Positions 1 through 9,452 of a DNA stretch of 64,000 nt are shown piece by piece. The position numbers were made by a program, and so were the translations under genes. A model generated the notes under the pieces. That model made no database searches, was not told the origin of the DNA, and was given only the letters and a program-made list of their open reading frames with translations. The first letter of the stretch is position 1; every line of letters begins with the position of its first letter. Source of the stretch: an uncultured Prevotella sp. (GTDB taxonomy: Bacteria > Bacteroidota > Bacteroidia > Bacteroidales > Bacteroidaceae); the NCBI GenBank assembly GCA_946624005.1, contig CAMORS010000006.1, positions 1-64,000 of the forward strand, written 5' to 3'.

Positions 1-52
1 CGATGAAGAGCAGCGTGCCGATAATCTTGTATATGAGCTTGAGGTTGAGCAT
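1..52 (-). CDS. trkH: TrkH-type potassium uptake protein, N-terminal fragment (runs off window)
   Basis: Reverse complement starts ATGCTCAACCTCAAGCTCATATACAAGATTATCGGC (MLNLKLIYKIIGTLLFI), immediately downstream of trkA on the same strand. Confidence 0.6.
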   Translation of the reverse strand, partial: MLNLKLIYKIIGTLLFI

Positions 53-59
53 TTGTTTC

Positions 60-125
60 AGGAGTTCAAGAGTTTCAGGAGTTCAAGAGTTTCAGGAGTT
101 CAGACATTTGTTCTCAGGAGTACAG
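60..125. repeat. Tandem AGGAGTTC/AAGAGTTTC repeat between trkA and trkH
   Basis: AGGAGTTCAAGAGTTTCAGGAGTTCAAGAGTTTCAGGAGTTCAG...CAGGAGTAC. Confidence 0.85.
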
Positions 126-131
126 ATATTG

Positions 132-1475
132 CTATTGGAAGAACTTTTCTATCTTCGACATATTGATGTTGTAGCAGAAGACGACCACGATGTCGCCTGC
201 CTCTATCTGCGTGCCGCCAGAAACGAGCTGCCCCTCGCCGTGCCGCACCAGTCCGCCTATGGTGGCGCCCTTGGGCAGTCCCAGCTCGAACACCTTCTTG
301 CGCGTCACCTTCGAGCCCTGCTGTGCGGTAAACTCAGCCACATCGGCATTGGCCGTCATCAGGAAGCGGATGTTGTTGACGTCGGCATCGAGCATCATCT
401 GGTAGATATAGCTGGCCGCAAGAGCCTTTTTGTTGACGATGGTGCCGATGTCGAGACTCTCAGCCATGCTCACATAGTCGAGGTTCTCCACCATCGCGAC
501 GGTCTTCCTGACGCCCATCCGCTTGGCCGTCAGACAGGCCAGGATGTTGGTCTCGGCATTGCCGGTGAGGGCCACGAAGGCCTGTGTGTTCTTGATACCT
601 TCTTCCTGCAGCAGAGCCAAGTCACGCCCATCGCCGCAGATTACCATCACGCGGTCGGTGTCCACCAGCTCGTTCAGCCGGTCGCAGCGGTGCTCGTCGG
701 TCTCGAAGAGCTTGATGTTCATGTATTCGGGCATCAGCTTCGTGGCCCTGACAGCCGTGGCGCCACCGCCCATTATCATGACGTTCTTCACGTCGACATA
801 ATGCTCCTTACCCACTATCTTGCGGATATAGGGGATGTAGTTGCGAGTGGTCATGAAGTAGGCCAAGTCGTTGAGCTTCAAGACGTCATCGCCTCGCGGG
901 ATGATGGTCTCGTCGCCCCGCTTGATGGCCACGATATGATAGGGCGACTCTGGTTTGCAGAGGTCTTTGAGCGGCTGGTCGAACACCTCGCAGGTGCTGC
1001 GCAGCTTGATGCCGAGCATGATGAGTGCCCCGTCGTGTACATCCCACCGCTGTCGCACCCACGACATCTTCAATCCGTTGGCTATGTCGCGGGCTGCGAG
1101 ATTTTCGGGGTAGATGAGCGACGAGATGCCCACGCGCTCGAAGAAGTCGTCGAGCTTCGGGTCGGTATACTCGTAGTTGTCCACCTTGGCCACGGTGCGT
1201 TTGGCCCCCATCGCCTTGGCGAGCATGCAGGCGTTCATGTTCAGGTTCTCGTCGGGTGTGACAGCAATGAACAGGTCGGCCCCGCTGACGCCGGCATCCT
1301 TCAGCGTCTGTATCTTCGATGCCGAAGCCAGGACAGTCATCAGGTCGTAGTCGCTGCTGATGGCCGCCAACCGTTCCTCATCGCTGTCGATGAGCACGGT
1401 GTCCTGGTTGTTTCTCGAGAGGAGCTTGGCCAGATGGGTTCCGATGGCGTATGCGCCGACAATAATAATCTTCAT
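132..1475 (-). CDS. trkA: Trk system potassium uptake protein TrkA (two NAD-binding/TrkA-C halves)
   Basis: MKIIIVGAYAIGTHLAKLLSRNNQDTVLIDSDEERL... Rossmann motif, repeated as NVMIMGGGATAVRATKLMPE. Start trimmed to MKIII from the ORF track start. Confidence 0.93.
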   Translation of the reverse strand: MKIIIVGAYAIGTHLAKLLSRNNQDTVLIDSDEERLAAISSDYDLMTVLASASKIQTLKDAGVSGADLFIAVTPDENLNMNACMLAKAMGAKRTVAKVDNYEYTDPKLDDFFERVGISSLIYPENLAARDIANGLKMSWVRQRWDVHDGALIMLGIKLRSTCEVFDQPLKDLCKPESPYHIVAIKRGDETIIPRGDDVLKLNDLAYFMTTRNYIPYIRKIVGKEHYVDVKNVMIMGGGATAVRATKLMPEYMNIKLFETDEHRCDRLNELVDTDRVMVICGDGRDLALLQEEGIKNTQAFVALTGNAETNILACLTAKRMGVRKTVAMVENLDYVSMAESLDIGTIVNKKALAASYIYQMMLDADVNNIRFLMTANADVAEFTAQQGSKVTRKKVFELGLPKGATIGGLVRHGEGQLVSGGTQIEAGDIVVVFCYNINMSKIEKFFQ

Positions 1476-1721
1476 TTTTTTGAAAGAATGGTCGGTGCAA
1501 AGGTACGAATAAGTGAGCGAAAAGACAAGAAAAAGCAAAAAAAACTTTTGCTTTTTCGGGCTTTTCCGAACGGGAGTACCTTATTCAAAGGTACGAACTT
1601 TAAAAGAAACGGCACCCACACTCGCACTTGTATTTGCGAAGAAGGCATCATGGAACAGAAGAAGGGGGCTTCAAGCATCATGAAGCAGGTAGGAAATATT
1701 GATGCAGGAAGCCCCGCTTTC

Positions 1722-4301
1722 TTACAGTCGGTTTTTCTCGGCATTGCCGGCGCCCGTGCCGCGATAACGCGACGGGGTGACGTTGAAGCGGTAGCGCAAG
1801 GAGAGCGATACGAAGCGCGAGTCGTTGTCGTCGGTCTTGCGGAAAATCATGTGGTCGAAGTAGAACGTGCCCAGCCCCTTGCCCTGGTTGAAGAGATCGT
1901 TGCCCGATAGCTTGATGTTCAGACGGCGTTTGAAGAAGTCCTTGCTGACGCTGAGCGAGAGCATGGCGTTGGTGGTCTCCGCCTTGAAGTTAGAGCCCGT
2001 GTAGCCGTGGGTGTGCATGCTGAAGTCGGCCTGCAAGAGCCATTCGTGGGGCAGCGTGACGACGTTGCCCAGCTGGAACGAGAGCCTCGGCTGGTTGAGG
2101 TGCTTGTCCTGACCGTTGAAGGTGGTGGTGAGCCATTGCTTCATGAACGTCACGTTGTATTGCGGTGTCCAGGTGATGCCGCTGCCGAGGTTGACGCTCT
2201 TCTGTGCGCCGAGCGTGACGACAATCCAGTTGGCGTGGTTGTAGTTCTTGATGGTGGCCACGTTTACCTTACTGTCTTCTTCGCTGCTCTCCATGATGCG
2301 TATGAAAGGATTGACGCAGTGTACGAAGTTGGTCGTCAGATAGAGCCACTTCCACATGACCATAGCGTTGAAGTTATGGTACTTAACGGGGCGCAGATAG
2401 GGATTGCCCACCTGCCTGTTCAGACGGTTCTCGTAGACCACGTCGTTGCTCAGCAGCCAGTAGGCCGGTCGGTTGGTGCGCTTGGCATAGCTCAGGGAGA
2501 GCTGCACCTTCTGGATGGCGGTGGAAAGGGCGATGGACGGGAATAGGTCGTTGTAGGTGCGGCACTGGTCGGCGCGTCGCTCGCCACCCACGAAGTAGTC
2601 GGTTTCTACGTGTTCAAAGCGCAGTCCACCCTGCAGTTGGAAGCGTCCCAATTGCTGTTTCACTTCCACAAAGGGAGCTATGTTGCTTTCGTGCTGCTCG
2701 TTGTTGCTGTTGGCAATGTAGCCCTGAGGGTTCTCGAAACTGCTGCGCCAGCGTGTGTTGGTGTATTCCTCGCCTACCGATATTTGGCCCTTCCACAGCG
2801 GATGGCTCACGATGAGCTTCTCGGCCAGCATGCGGCCGCGCGTCTGTGTTTCGGTGTTCACGTCGCGGTTCTCGTAGTTGCGGCTCAGTTCCTGCTGCTC
2901 GTTGCGACTAACGTTCTTGTAGGCAGTGTAGTCGGCGTTGAAGTCAACGCCAAACTGTCCCAACTTGCCCGTGTAGTAGAGGTTGGCCTGATGCTTGGGA
3001 GCATTGGTATCACGACGGGTGCTGCTGTTGTGCAGGTGGTCGTAGGCTGTTCCGCTGGCCAGCAGGTCGTCGTCGTATTCGTCGTTAGTTTTTACATAGT
3101 CGTAGTTATTCTGATAAAAACCGCCGAAGGAGTTGTTGTCATCTATTTGGAAGTTGAAGCCAATGCGCCCTTCCAGATAGGGATTGTTGGCTGTCGACTG
3201 GTGGCGGTTGCTGACGGTCCACAGCGTGTCGGAGTAGACGGTCTGCTCAAAACCACCGCTGTTCCATCGCTTGTTGTAGGCTCCGAAGAGGTTGGCAAAC
3301 AGCTCCAGACGGCCCGTGCGGTAGGTCAGGTTGATGCGCTCGTTGTTCACCCATCCGTGGCCCTTGCGGCTCCACGACGTCAGCTCAACGCCAAGGCCTT
3401 CGCCTGCCGCCCGACGGGTGTGGATAACGATGACGGCTTGCACCGATGCGTCATAGCGTGCACCCGGGTTCTGTACCACCTCAATGTTGCGTATCTGGTC
3501 CGACTGTATGTTGCGCAGCTCGGCCATATCGGTCAGTTTGCGGTTGTTCAGGTAAATCAGGGGCACACCTTTGCCCAGAATCTCGAAGGCATCGCCATTC
3601 TTCGAGATGGTGGGCACGCGCGAGAGCACATCCTCCGCCGTGCCCAGACGCTCCATCACGGTACCCTCCACGTTCATGATAAGTGCGTTTCCCTGCAGCT
3701 GCACCTTTGGGCGTTCACCTTTTACGACAACGCCATTGATGGTATAGCTGTCGGGCTTCATCCTGATGGTTCCTGTTGCTGACTTGTCGCAGAGCCGATA
3801 GACCGTCTTATAGCCGACATACGAGATGCGGGCCAGCACTCTGTCGTGCTCGATGGGAATGGCGAAATAGCCGCTTTCGTTTGACACGCCGCCGCTTAGC
3901 AGCGTAGAGTCGGTGGGGTGAAGTACGGCGACGTTGGCATAGGCAAGGGGCAGTCCGTGCTCGTCGACGATGGTGCCCGTCAAGTGGCGGTCGGTCTTGT
4001 AGGTACACTCAACGAAAATCTTCTTGCCCTCAGGACGGCTCTTGTCTACTATCATGTGGATGGGATAGAAGCCTATCATCTGCTCGATGGCTTCGGGCAG
4101 CGTCTTGCGACTGACGGTGGTGGTGATGCGGAAATCTTCGAGCTCGTTGTAGAGGAACATGATTGTAAAGTCGTCCTGCTGCTCGTTCAGCTGGCGAAGG
4201 GCATCAGAGAGAGACACATCATTGAAGGTGCGTGTGATACGCTGGGCTTGCATCGTTGCAAGGAACAGGCAAGCGATGAGGATAGCAATAGTACGTTTCA
4301 T
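1722..4301 (-). CDS. Outer-membrane beta-barrel / TonB-dependent receptor-like protein with N-terminal STN-like and carboxypeptidase-regulatory-like domains
   Basis: Signal peptide, STN-like segment, LTGTIVDEHGLPLAYANV domain, plug-like VVVKGERPKVQLQGNALIMNVEGT..., long barrel. Confidence 0.85.
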   Translation of the reverse strand: MKRTIAILIACLFLATMQAQRITRTFNDVSLSDALRQLNEQQDDFTIMFLYNELEDFRITTTVSRKTLPEAIEQMIGFYPIHMIVDKSRPEGKKIFVECTYKTDRHLTGTIVDEHGLPLAYANVAVLHPTDSTLLSGGVSNESGYFAIPIEHDRVLARISYVGYKTVYRLCDKSATGTIRMKPDSYTINGVVVKGERPKVQLQGNALIMNVEGTVMERLGTAEDVLSRVPTISKNGDAFEILGKGVPLIYLNNRKLTDMAELRNIQSDQIRNIEVVQNPGARYDASVQAVIVIHTRRAAGEGLGVELTSWSRKGHGWVNNERINLTYRTGRLELFANLFGAYNKRWNSGGFEQTVYSDTLWTVSNRHQSTANNPYLEGRIGFNFQIDDNNSFGGFYQNNYDYVKTNDEYDDDLLASGTAYDHLHNSSTRRDTNAPKHQANLYYTGKLGQFGVDFNADYTAYKNVSRNEQQELSRNYENRDVNTETQTRGRMLAEKLIVSHPLWKGQISVGEEYTNTRWRSSFENPQGYIANSNNEQHESNIAPFVEVKQQLGRFQLQGGLRFEHVETDYFVGGERRADQCRTYNDLFPSIALSTAIQKVQLSLSYAKRTNRPAYWLLSNDVVYENRLNRQVGNPYLRPVKYHNFNAMVMWKWLYLTTNFVHCVNPFIRIMESSEEDSKVNVATIKNYNHANWIVVTLGAQKSVNLGSGITWTPQYNVTFMKQWLTTTFNGQDKHLNQPRLSFQLGNVVTLPHEWLLQADFSMHTHGYTGSNFKAETTNAMLSLSVSKDFFKRRLNIKLSGNDLFNQGKGLGTFYFDHMIFRKTDDNDSRFVSLSLRYRFNVTPSRYRGTGAGNAEKNRL

Positions 4302-4307
4302 AGCCTT

Positions 4308-4940
4308 TTACTCTACGACGATTTGTTGATGATTCAGCATGATGTGCAGACGCTCGAAATGGTTGAGGTCGTCAATCACCTGCTCTATACCTTGTTCACG
4401 ATGCCAGACGAAATAGAAACGCAGCTGGCGAGCCTCTTCGTTGCGGAAGACCACCTCTAAATGATAGTGGGACACGATGTCGGACAGTATCTTTTCTAAC
4501 GGGAGATTATCGAAGACAACTGGCTGCAAGGCTGTTGTGTCAGCTTTTTCCACCTGGGTCTTGGAGCCGACGGCCTGCGATTGTCCGACTACGGCTTGCG
4601 GCACCTCATGCCGCTGCGGTTGTTTCGACTGTCGCGCCAGATGGATGGTGGCAAAGGTGATGCACGACATCAGAAGCAGGCCGACAAAGGCGGCGGCCAC
4701 CTTCAGCATCGGGAAACGTGCAGCGGAAGGCTTTTCGCTCGTCAGTCGCTGCCACTCTGCTTCAATAGCCTCGTCGGTAAGGCTTTCGTCGACACGTTCT
4801 GCCTGAAGGGCGCTGCAGGTCTTTGCCATCAGCGTGTACAGCTGGCGGCACTCTTCCTCCTGCAGTATCTGCTGCCACTCCTGGGCAGTATAGTCGTGTG
4901 GGTGCTCCATCATCAGGAGCAGTTGGTCTGTCTTGTTCAT
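4308..4940 (-). CDS. FecR-like anti-sigma factor with C-terminal DUF4974/STN-like domain
   Basis: One TM segment (VAAAFVGLLLMSCITFATIHLA), C-terminal LPLEKILSDIVSHYHLEVVFRNEE; between sigma and receptor genes. Confidence 0.75.
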   Translation of the reverse strand: MNKTDQLLLMMEHPHDYTAQEWQQILQEEECRQLYTLMAKTCSALQAERVDESLTDEAIEAEWQRLTSEKPSAARFPMLKVAAAFVGLLLMSCITFATIHLARQSKQPQRHEVPQAVVGQSQAVGSKTQVEKADTTALQPVVFDNLPLEKILSDIVSHYHLEVVFRNEEARQLRFYFVWHREQGIEQVIDDLNHFERLHIMLNHQQIVVE

Positions 4941-5437
4941 ACACTTCTTGGGGTTTTAAGTTGAACACGTAATGATTCCATGGCACGGCGCAGATGCTTA
5001 TAGACCGTCGTCTCGCTGACCTGAAGCTCGTGGGCTATCTCGCTGAAGGTGAGACCGTCGCGGAAATGGCGCTTCACGATATTGCGGCATACGGGAGGCT
5101 CCAGCCGGCCGACGGCTTCCCGCAGACCTTCCATCTCTTCACGAAGCTGGTGCTCGCTGACGATGCTGGTTTCAAGGTCGAGCAGGTAGCGTCGCTCGAT
5201 GCGCTCCTGTATCTGTCGGTTGCGCATCAGGTTCAGGCATCTGTTACGTACACTGGTGAGCAGGAAAGCCTCGGCTGTCTCTACTCTGACCGAATGTGGG
5301 GCGCTGAGCAGACGAACGAAGACGTCGTGCACCACGTCTTTGCTCTCAGCATCGTCGTGCAGAAGCAGGATGGCCAGTCCGTACATCTGGCGATAATGCT
5401 GTCGGAACAGCTTTTCTATGTCTTTTCTGTCTGTCAT
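4937..5437 (-). CDS. RNA polymerase sigma-70 factor, ECF subfamily
   Basis: MTDRKDIEKLFRQHYRQMYGLAILLLHDDAESKDVVHDVFVRLL...; region 4 LTFSEIAHELQVSETTVYKHLRRAMESLR. Start moved to MTDRK. Confidence 0.92.
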   Translation of the reverse strand: MTDRKDIEKLFRQHYRQMYGLAILLLHDDAESKDVVHDVFVRLLSAPHSVRVETAEAFLLTSVRNRCLNLMRNRQIQERIERRYLLDLETSIVSEHQLREEMEGLREAVGRLEPPVCRNIVKRHFRDGLTFSEIAHELQVSETTVYKHLRRAMESLRVQLKTPRSV

Positions 5438-5554
5438 ACACTCACAATACACATCAGAAGCCCGTTTACTAAACCCCAAGCCCCACTTTTTTATTGTTTT
5501 TGGTGCAAAGTAACAAAAAAATAATGGAATAACTATCAGAAAGCCCCCTCTTTT

Positions 5555-5683
5555 ATTACTTTAGACATTATCCAAACCGACTTGGAGAAACTGTTCGGAT
5601 TGCCCGTTGACATCGTTCGCGTACGTGATAATATGAATAGCCTCTTGAAAGCAAGAATTCAGAAGGAGAGTATCTATGTTTGA
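5555..5683 (+). pseudogene. C-terminal remnant of a MNT/MntA-like nucleotidyltransferase antitoxin
   Basis: Frame reads LDIIQTDLEKLFGLPVDIVRVRDNMNSLLKARIQKESIYV*; no upstream start or N-terminal GSxxxxD region. Confidence 0.55.
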
Positions 5684-5777
5684 CAAGGAAATAGCTAAAG
5701 ACAGTCTTGAGAGAATCAAGTCATCTCTTGAACTAATTGTGGAGAGAGCATCGGTTGTAAACGACCTGCCGAATTAG
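5676..5777 (+). pseudogene. N-terminal remnant of a HepT/DUF86-like toxin, start overlapping the MNT stop
   Basis: ATGTTTGACAAGGAAATA... = MFDKEIAKDSLERIKSSLELIVERASVVNDLPN*; truncated at an AATTC-rich inverted repeat. Confidence 0.5.
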
Positions 5778-5826
5778 AGAATTGAATAACGCTATAGAAT
5801 GCTGCGATCATCCAATTCTCTAATTC
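5770..5826. repeat. 14-bp inverted repeat GAATTAGAGAATTG / CAATTCTCTAATTC with extra CTAATTCN copies
   Basis: Arms about 5771-5784 and 5813-5826; related CACTAATTCTCTAATTCG at 22700-22718. Confidence 0.7.
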
Positions 5827-5871
5827 ACTAATTCGGGATAAGCAAGAACAAAGAAATGTGTTACTTGATTT

Positions 5872-7872
5872 TTATTCCATCATACGGACGATGGCCTGGC
5901 TGATGCCTTCAGCATCGATGCCCACGATGTGCTGCAGTTCGGACACGGTGCCATGCTCGACGAAGCGGTCGGGCAGGCCGAGGCGCTGTACGGCGGGATG
6001 ATAGCCGTGGTCGCTCATCCATTCCAGGACGGCAGAGCCGAGGCCTCCGTTGCGAACGCCATCCTCGACGGTGATGATCTTGTCGAAGCGTTGCGCCACC
6101 TCTTCGAGGATTGCCTCGTCTAAAGGTTTGAGGAATCGCATGTCGTAGTGAGCGATGCTGATTTCTCGAGGTACGAGATTGCTGTTTTCGCCTTCCACGA
6201 GACTATTGGCTTTCCCCGTAGGCGCCGACCTTTGGTTCTCGTACCCTTGTACCCCCGTACCCTCGTACCTCGAAGATAAGATCCCTATTGCCTTCTGCAC
6301 ATTGTTGCCCACCGTGCCGATGCTCAGCACGGCGATGTCGGTGCCGTCGGAGAGCTTACGCCCCTTGCCGATGGGCAGCTCCTGCATCGGACAGCGCCAG
6401 TCTACCAAGACTCCCTTTCCGCGGGGATAGCGTATGACGAACGTTCCCTTGCCGGGCAGCTGTGCAGTGTACATCAGATGTCGCAGCTCGTGCTCGTTCA
6501 TGGGTGCTGCTATGGTGAGGTTGGGCACAGGCCGCAAGGCAGCCATGTCGAAGGCTCCATGATGTGTCGGTCCGTCCTCGCCTACCAGTCCGGCCCGGTC
6601 GAAACAGAGCACGACGGGCAGTCGGAGCATGGCAGCATCGTGGATGATATTGTCGTAGGCTCTTTGGGAGAAAGCACTGTAGATATTGCAGAAAGGCTGC
6701 AACCCGTCTTTCGCCATACCTGCCGAGAAGGTCACGGCGTGCCCTTCGGCGATGCCCACGTCGAAGGTGCGCTCGGGCAATTCCTTCATCATGATGTTCA
6801 TTGAGCAGCCAGAGGGCATGGCGGGTGTGACACCTACGATGCGCGGGTTGGCTTTGGCCAGCTCGAGCAAGGTGTGTCCGAAGACATCCTGGAACTTCGG
6901 CGGCTGGTTCGAGTCGTCGCTCTTGATGCGCTCGCCTGTTGCGGCATCGAACTTTCCGGGAGCGTGCCATATCACAGCCTGCTCCTCGGCGGGCTTGTAG
7001 CCATGCCCCTTCTGCGTGTGCAGGTGGAGCAGCTTCGGTCCGCTCATGTCTTTCAGCTGACGGAGCAGACGTACAAGCTCCACGACGTTATGACCGTCGG
7101 CCGGTCCGAAATAGCGGATGTTGAGTCCTTCGAAGATGTTCTGCTGATGGCTGATAGCCGACTTCACGGCATTGCCCAGACGGATGAGTCCCTGTCGGCG
7201 ACCCTCCTCGAGCATACCTTTCTCCTTCAGCCAGCGTGCCGCACGAAAGCGCAGGCGGTTGTACGTCTCGTTGGTATTCAGGTTCAGCAGATATTGCTTC
7301 ATGCCGCCGACGGAACGGTCGATCGACATGTTGTTGTCGTTGAGAATAATCAGGAGGTCGTTGGGCGACGACGAAGCGTTGTTCAGTCCTTCGAAAGCCA
7401 GTCCGCCCGACATCGCGCCGTCGCCGATAATCGCCACGACATGTCGCTGGGTGTTGCCCTCCAGACGAGCCGCCACGGCCATACCCAAGGCTGCGGAGAT
7501 GCTGTTCGACGCATGTCCGCAGGCGAAGGTGTCGTACTTGCTCTCGAGGGGTGAGGGGAAAGGTCGGATGCCATGCAGCTTTCGGTTGGTGCAGAACTGG
7601 TCGCGCCGGCCGGTAAGAATCTTATGACCATAGGCCTGATGACCGACATCCCATACCAGGCGGTCGTCGGGCGTGTTGTAGACATAGTGCAGTGCCACCG
7701 TCAGTTCCACGACACCCAGTCCGGAAGCCAAATGTCCAGGATTGACCGATGTCTCTTCTACGATGTCCTGCCTCAGGGCATCACACACCTCAGGCAGTTG
7801 TTCCACCTTCAGCCTGCGCAGGTCGGCAGGACTGTTGATGCTCTCGAGTATGTTTTTTTTCTCTTGTTCCAA
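5872..7872 (-). CDS. dxs: 1-deoxy-D-xylulose-5-phosphate synthase, with in-frame repeat insertion
   Basis: [54 protein letters not shown] motifs; insert [38 protein letters not shown]. Confidence 0.96.
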   Translation of the reverse strand: MEQEKKNILESINSPADLRRLKVEQLPEVCDALRQDIVEETSVNPGHLASGLGVVELTVALHYVYNTPDDRLVWDVGHQAYGHKILTGRRDQFCTNRKLHGIRPFPSPLESKYDTFACGHASNSISAALGMAVAARLEGNTQRHVVAIIGDGAMSGGLAFEGLNNASSSPNDLLIILNDNNMSIDRSVGGMKQYLLNLNTNETYNRLRFRAARWLKEKGMLEEGRRQGLIRLGNAVKSAISHQQNIFEGLNIRYFGPADGHNVVELVRLLRQLKDMSGPKLLHLHTQKGHGYKPAEEQAVIWHAPGKFDAATGERIKSDDSNQPPKFQDVFGHTLLELAKANPRIVGVTPAMPSGCSMNIMMKELPERTFDVGIAEGHAVTFSAGMAKDGLQPFCNIYSAFSQRAYDNIIHDAAMLRLPVVLCFDRAGLVGEDGPTHHGAFDMAALRPVPNLTIAAPMNEHELRHLMYTAQLPGKGTFVIRYPRGKGVLVDWRCPMQELPIGKGRKLSDGTDIAVLSIGTVGNNVQKAIGILSSRYEGTGVQGYENQRSAPTGKANSLVEGENSNLVPREISIAHYDMRFLKPLDEAILEEVAQRFDKIITVEDGVRNGGLGSAVLEWMSDHGYHPAVQRLGLPDRFVEHGTVSELQHIVGIDAEGISQAIVRMME
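6164..6273 (-). repeat. Heptamer/octamer inverted-arm element, copy in dxs
   Basis: TCTCGAGGTACGAGATT...GACTATTGGCTTTCCCCGTAGGCGCCGACCTTTGGTTCTCGTACCC...CCTCGTACCTCGA. Confidence 0.9.
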
Positions 7873-7966
7873 CTTGCTATATCAATGATATCAGGGGGCA
7901 AAGGTACAAAATAAAGCGCATACAACCACAATATTTTCAGATTATTAACACTGAAAGTTGCACCCG

Positions 7967-9448
7967 TCAGAGGTCGCGTCCTGGACGCAGCTGTTCGGCA
8001 TCGTCGTAACAGAGGATGGCGTTGCAGAGCGTCGCAGCGAGGTTGGAGCCGCCCTTGCGCCCTTCAACAATGAGTTTCGGAATGTCACGGAACGGCTTCA
8101 CCATGTGTTTCGACTCGCAGACATGGACAAAGCCTACCGGTGCGGCAATGATGCCGGCGGGATGGGCTTTCCCCTTGCGTACGAGGTCGCACAGCTCCAT
8201 CAGGGCCGTCGGTGCATTGCCGAAAACGAAGAGAGCGTCGGGATGCTCCTCGACAGCGAGCCGCACACCGGCCTGTGTGCGCGTGATGCCCTCGCCGCCT
8301 GCCGCACGTGAAGCGGTCACCATCTCGCCCACTCGCGGGTCGGCGAGATAGCACTTTGCCTGAACGCCCAGACGCTGCAGGGCTCCTTTGCGAATACCGC
8401 TCAAAGCCATCGTCACATCGGTGACAATCGTGTTAAGCTCTCCGCTGCTTACCTTATTATATAATGTCTCGACAGCTCGCGGGTCGGTATAGAGGATATT
8501 CTCCATGTCGAAGTCGGCCGTGGTGTGTATGGCGTGGAGCAATGCCCATTTGTGGTCGAGCGGCCAGTCTTTACGGCGTAGCTCGCTCTCGATGGTACGG
8601 AACGACTGTATCATGATTGACTGACCTATACCATTTTCTCGAGGTACGAGGTGCGAGGTGCGAGGTACGAGATTACCTTTTTCTCGAGGAGCGGGGAGCG
8701 GGGAGCGGGGAGCGAGGAGACCGTAGCCGCGCGGAGTGATCATCTTGCCGTCGGAGAGGTACGTCTGCGAATTGCCTATCAGCACGACGGTGAACATATC
8801 CACATCCTCGGGGTCGAAGTCTTGCAGGGTCGAAGTCTTGATCTCTTGGTCGTCGCGCCCTGCCTGCCGGACATATCCTACAGGCGTGTTGCCTGAACGC
8901 TCTTGCAGGAAGATTTCCTGCAGGCGGTAGAGCTGCCAGTAGCGGCCCACAGACTTGGGATTGTAGACCGCCGTGACGAAATCGCCCACGGCGGCAGCAC
9001 GGATGCGCCGCTCTATCCGTTCCCACGGTGTCATCAAGTCGGACAGCGAGATGATGCAGAGGTCGTGGCCGATAGGAGCGCCTAACAGCGATGCCGCTTT
9101 CTGGAAAGCAGAGATGCCTGGCAGCGACACGACCTCGACATCGCTCCCACGGGCGGCTTTCATCTCATAGACGAGGGGTGTCATACCATAGATTCCCGCA
9201 TCGCCCGACGAGATGACGACCACCGTCTTTCCCGCTTCGGCCAGGATGAAAGCCTGTTCGGCACGCTCTCGCTCACGCTTCATGCCGGTGTCGATACACT
9301 CGCAGCCAGGTTTCAGATAGGGCTGAACGAACTGGAAATAGTATTTGTAACCCACTATGGCGTCTGCCTCTTGGATGGCATTCGTCACAGCTGGGGTGAT
9401 GTCTTCCGGACTGCCGGGACCGATGCCGGCAACAATAATTCTTTTCAT
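7967..9448 (-). CDS. Fusion: precorrin-3B C17-methyltransferase (CobJ/CbiH) + precorrin-8X methylmutase (CbiC/CobH)
   Basis: N-half MKRIIVAGIGPGSPEDITPAVTNAI...GDAGIYGM (SAM methyltransferase); C-half TTADFDMENILYTDPRAVETLYN...IIAAPVGFVHVCESK (CbiC). Confidence 0.92.
   Translation of the reverse strand: MKRIIVAGIGPGSPEDITPAVTNAIQEADAIVGYKYYFQFVQPYLKPGCECIDTGMKRERERAEQAFILAEAGKTVVVISSGDAGIYGMTPLVYEMKAARGSDVEVVSLPGISAFQKAASLLGAPIGHDLCIISLSDLMTPWERIERRIRAAAVGDFVTAVYNPKSVGRYWQLYRLQEIFLQERSGNTPVGYVRQAGRDDQEIKTSTLQDFDPEDVDMFTVVLIGNSQTYLSDGKMITPRGYGLLAPRSPLPAPREKGNLVPRTSHLVPRENGIGQSIMIQSFRTIESELRRKDWPLDHKWALLHAIHTTADFDMENILYTDPRAVETLYNKVSSGELNTIVTDVTMALSGIRKGALQRLGVQAKCYLADPRVGEMVTASRAAGGEGITRTQAGVRLAVEEHPDALFVFGNAPTALMELCDLVRKGKAHPAGIIAAPVGFVHVCESKHMVKPFRDIPKLIVEGRKGGSNLAATLCNAILCYDDAEQLRPGRDL
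8636..8720 (-). repeat. Heptamer-repeat element at the CobJ/CbiC fusion junction
   Basis: TTCTCGAGGTACGAGGTGCGAGGTGCGAGGTACGAGATTACC then GCGGGGAGCGGGGAGCGGGGA (7-nt units). Confidence 0.9.
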
Positions 9449-9452
9449 GGAG

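Noticed and set aside
3-1910. 635-aa plus-strand ORF
   Set aside because: Antisense shadow of trkA and the receptor 3' end; no recognisable family, low-complexity V/H/D-rich composition.
2610-3782. 390-aa plus-strand ORF
   Set aside because: Antisense to the outer-membrane receptor; typical shadow ORF from G/C third-position bias.
6164-6273. Self-splicing intron or intein
   Set aside because: No intron core or intein motifs; the element is too short and remains an open frame. Translational bypass is not needed, though not excluded.
8651-8896. Small ORFs spanning the repeat elements as genuine genes
   Set aside because: They exist only because the repeat units lack stop codons in most frames.
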